Assembly: GCA_019747735.1 (NCBI GenBank)
Contig: JAIEQL010000038.1
Location: 1 to 53,551, forward strand
Direction: 5' to 3'
Origin: Chthoniobacterales bacterium
GTDB taxonomy: Bacteria > Verrucomicrobiota > Verrucomicrobiia > Chthoniobacterales > UBA6821
DNA: 53,551 bases
A program made the translations under genes and the position numbers. Below the pieces are notes generated by a model. It was given only the letters and a program-made list of their open reading frames with translations. It was not told where the DNA came from and ran no database searches. Positions within the stretch are counted from its first letter, which is position 1. Every line of letters starts with the position of its first letter. Positions 51,743-53,551 of the stretch are shown here, piece by piece.

Positions 51743-52825
51743 TCAATTTAATACACTATATTGAAGAGGGTTTCTTTGATTTGCGATTTTTTTTTGAAGG
51801 ACAGAAATCGATTCTTTAATAAAACTGTTAAAAGCTTCAGTGCATTGACGCAAACCTTGATCATTAAAATGCCAATTATTAAGGGTCAGAGAATTTTTAA
51901 ATTCCATTGGTGAACGGCTGTTACTCTTTAATTCTAGCTTCTTAATAGACTCTTGTGCTTGATCAAGCCTTAAAGCATCTATATCAGCTTGGATAGCTGC
52001 AATATCACTTTCATATTGGGCTTCTTCGTTAGGTAGCATGCCACTTGTTCCAAGTAGAAATGCTTCGAGAGCAAATTGTATTTGTTCTTTGCTGCGAATC
52101 CGGTGAGATTCGCCTAGAAAGCTCACGGATTTATAAAAGAATTTTTTTTTCTCAAGTTCTGCTTCAAATTTTTTAAACCATTCTATTCTTGTCCAAGAAA
52201 AAATCGTATTATCTTTTTTTGCGTCGTTTGATTGTGACAAAAGTGCAATCCTTTCCCCTATTTGACCATGATCTTCTGCTCCACAACCGATTGCTATTGG
52301 AATACCTTCTGCTTCTTGGTTGAGAGAATGATAAACGCCACCTGTGGCCCAGGTCCCACTAGAACAAGCTTCGCAGCCAAGAATTAGGTCAGGATGTTTT
52401 AATGTAAATCGATGAGCAAATTGACCTCCTGCTGAATGTCCTAAGATAAAAAATTTATTATGGAGATGATATTTTTTTTTGAGTTGATCAAAAATTTCTA
52501 TCACTCGCTGATCTGAATCATGCTCCAATAGCTGGTAACCTCGAGGAAAATTTGGAGCTATAACAATACAATCTTTCTGTTCTGAAAAATATTTAATAAT
52601 TGTGAGGTCTTGAGCAAGATGACCTTGAGCCCCATGTGCGTAGACAACTAGCCAATAAGTTTTTTCTGGATCAATTTTTTGAGGTAAATAAAGAAAATAA
52701 TCTCGATATAAAAAACCTTGTTGAGTTGTTCCTGTAAGAGGAACAGCTTTTAATTTAGCATCTTGGAATAGAAAAAATACTCCAATAACAGCAAGAAAAG
52801 CAGGATGATACAGCGTTTTTTTCAT
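51743..52825 (-). CDS. Secreted alpha/beta hydrolase (esterase/depolymerase-like)
   Basis: The signal peptide (YHPAFLAVIGVFFLFQDAKL, cut near LKA) leads to a catalytic domain with the oxyanion-side phrase YWLVVYAHGAQGHLAQD, the nucleophile elbow GHSAGGQFAHRF (about 129-140), and a likely histidine in FLGESHRIRS (near 234). The family of PHB-depolymerase-like or general esterases fits; the acid residue is not clear. The final about 100 residues (EEAQYESDIAAIQADIDALRLDQAQESIKKLELK) are helical, possibly a coiled-coil attachment. Length is 360. The HIT gene begins ten bases upstream on the same strand, so they may be co-transcribed. Confidence 0.75.
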   Translation of the reverse strand: MKKTLYHPAFLAVIGVFFLFQDAKLKAVPLTGTTQQGFLYRDYFLYLPQKIDPEKTYWLVVYAHGAQGHLAQDLTIIKYFSEQKDCIVIAPNFPRGYQLLEHDSDQRVIEIFDQLKKKYHLHNKFFILGHSAGGQFAHRFTLKHPDLILGCEACSSGTWATGGVYHSLNQEAEGIPIAIGCGAEDHGQIGERIALLSQSNDAKKDNTIFSWTRIEWFKKFEAELEKKKFFYKSVSFLGESHRIRSKEQIQFALEAFLLGTSGMLPNEEAQYESDIAAIQADIDALRLDQAQESIKKLELKSNSRSPMEFKNSLTLNNWHFNDQGLRQCTEAFNSFIKESISVLQKKIANQRNPLQYSVLN

Positions 52826-52834
52826 CTTTTAAGG

Positions 52835-53359
52835 TTAAAAAGAAGAAGAAATTTTCAGCGAGTTCTGATAAGCGATAAGCTTCTGATAGAATGACTGCAA
52901 TCCTTCTGGAATAATCCTAGTTCCTGCAAGAAGAGGCATGAAATTTTGATCATTATTCCAACGAGGAACAATGTGAAGATGGAGATAGTCTTCAAAACCA
53001 GCACCGCTACCATAGCCAATGTTAAAGCCGATATTGAAGCCATGAGCATGAACGACAGCGGTGAGTAGTTGTTGTGCATGAACAGCGAGTTGCCAAAGAT
53101 CAAGGATTTCAGCCTCCTCAAGGTCACTCATTTTTCCTGTCTTACGATAAGGGACCACCATCAAATGTCCGCTGCTGTAGGGATATTTGTTGAGTATTAA
53201 AAAAGCATACTTACTGCGTGTCACTACAAAATGAGCTGCATCGTCAGAAGTCCGTGCTGCCTGGCTTAGAAAATCATGTTCGGCATCTTTAGGCTGCTCA
53301 AAATATTCCACGCGCCAGGGAGCCCAGAGTGTTTCTAGATGTTGTTTGGGAAAAGACAT
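52835..53359 (-). CDS. HIT-family protein (nucleotide hydrolase/phosphorylase type)
   Basis: HIT proteins act on dinucleoside polyphosphates or AMP-conjugates. The core has ILNKYPYSSGHLMVVPYRK (near 50-70) and GFEDYLHLHIVPRWNNDQNFMP (near 118-140), a strong match to Ap4A-phosphorylase-like HIT enzymes. The first of the three histidines of the HxHxH motif is Tyr here (Y-x-H-x-H), so activity might be changed; the catalytic middle histidine remains. Length is 174 residues. The duplicated GFNIGFNIG phrase just before it may be a small tandem duplication. Confidence 0.85.
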   Translation of the reverse strand: MSFPKQHLETLWAPWRVEYFEQPKDAEHDFLSQAARTSDDAAHFVVTRSKYAFLILNKYPYSSGHLMVVPYRKTGKMSDLEEAEILDLWQLAVHAQQLLTAVVHAHGFNIGFNIGYGSGAGFEDYLHLHIVPRWNNDQNFMPLLAGTRIIPEGLQSFYQKLIAYQNSLKISSSF

Positions 53360-53400
53360 AAGAAAAGTAATGGTAATGGGTGATGAGTACTTCCAATGCT

Positions 53401-53450
53401 GCGCAGCAGCGAAGATAACTCAAACTAAAACTGCTAGCGCTAAAACTTTC
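53401..53450 (+). repeat. GCGAAG plus ACTCAAACT composite element, copy 3
   Basis: GCGCAGCAGCGAAGATAACT, CAAACTAAAACTGCTAG and CGCTAAAACT repeat the design of copies 1 and 2. Here it lies upstream of the HIT gene, read from the opposite strand. A CATTACC-type relation appears at 53370-53388. Confidence 0.5.
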
Positions 53451-53476
53451 GTTAGGTTGCTCCACCCTTTTACTCT

Positions 53477-53551
53477 TAGAGGGTGTCTTGAAAATGAATA
53501 AAATTGATGCAGTACCAGGAGCGAAGCGCACAGACCCGCAGTGTATATGGA
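53477..53551 (+). mobile_element. MITE-1 copy 5, cut by the window edge
   Basis: TAGAGGGTGTCTTGAAAATG starts the element and ATTGATGCAGTACCAGGAGC followed by GCAGTGTATATGGA matches copy 1. The second half is outside the window. Confidence 0.7.

Overview
The window looks like a chromosomal segment of a PVC-superphylum bacterium, most likely Verrucomicrobiota (inference). A single long str-S10-spc cluster lacks tuf, rpsN and rpmD at their usual places, as I recall for Chlamydiae and Verrucomicrobia. Free-living-type metabolism (NADH dehydrogenase subunits NuoE/NuoF, quinone methyltransferase, actinobacterial-type glycogen synthase) and secreted formylglycine-generating-enzyme (FGE)-fold proteins fit Verrucomicrobiota better than obligate intracellular Chlamydiae. 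No 16S gene is present to prove it.

Layout. 1-2280: recA (+) convergent with nfo (-). 2540-16936: rpsL-rpsG-fusA-rpsJ-rplC-rplD-rplW-rplB-rpsS-rplV-rpsC-rplP-rpmC-rpsQ-rplN-rplX-rplE-rpsH-rplF-rplR-rpsE-rplO-secY, all + strand, with one strong promoter candidate at the front and a 162-bp palindromic mobile element between rplO and secY. 16937-17770: gene-free graveyard with a decayed IS1595/ISXO2-type transposase. 17771-31905: map, a large secreted FGE-like protein, a hydroxyacid dehydrogenase, a SurA/PpiC foldase, tRNA-Leu, menG/ubiE, trmD, a cupin and monothiol glutaredoxin pair, rpsA, an MFS transporter, a complete RAYT (Y1/HUH) element with 43-bp inverted ends, and rlmN. 31978-39606: a secreted unknown, alaS, a histidine phosphatase, and a small family of paralogous unknown proteins with one dead member. 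39707-46275: ATP-grasp-like protein, fabG, sixA, a GT4 glycogen synthase, obgE coupled to a coiled-coil protein. 46278-53551: M23 peptidase, carA, tRNA-Asn, nuoE, nuoF, and three further genes on the minus strand (secreted unknown, secreted alpha/beta hydrolase, HIT protein).

The most unusual content is between the genes. (i) A family of about 145-bp fold-back elements (MITE-1) occurs five times (26289, 34651, 38180, 42021, 53477). One copy sits in-frame inside alaS and adds about 48 residues, and two copies end exactly on the stop codons of fabG and rpsA. The ends resemble those of the decayed IS1595-type element after secY. (ii) The RAYT element at 29713-30828 has displaced the start of rlmN so that its terminal repeat now supplies the ATG. 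A short perfect 31-bp inverted repeat at 41094-41188 looks like its non-autonomous relative. (iii) Many 5' leaders hold degenerate heptamer arrays (AACTGAC, AACCTGC, AACTTCA and AACTCAA types) ending just before the start codon, while Shine-Dalgarno motifs are mostly absent. In several genes these arrays are read into an N- or C-terminal extension, which makes automatic start calls unreliable.
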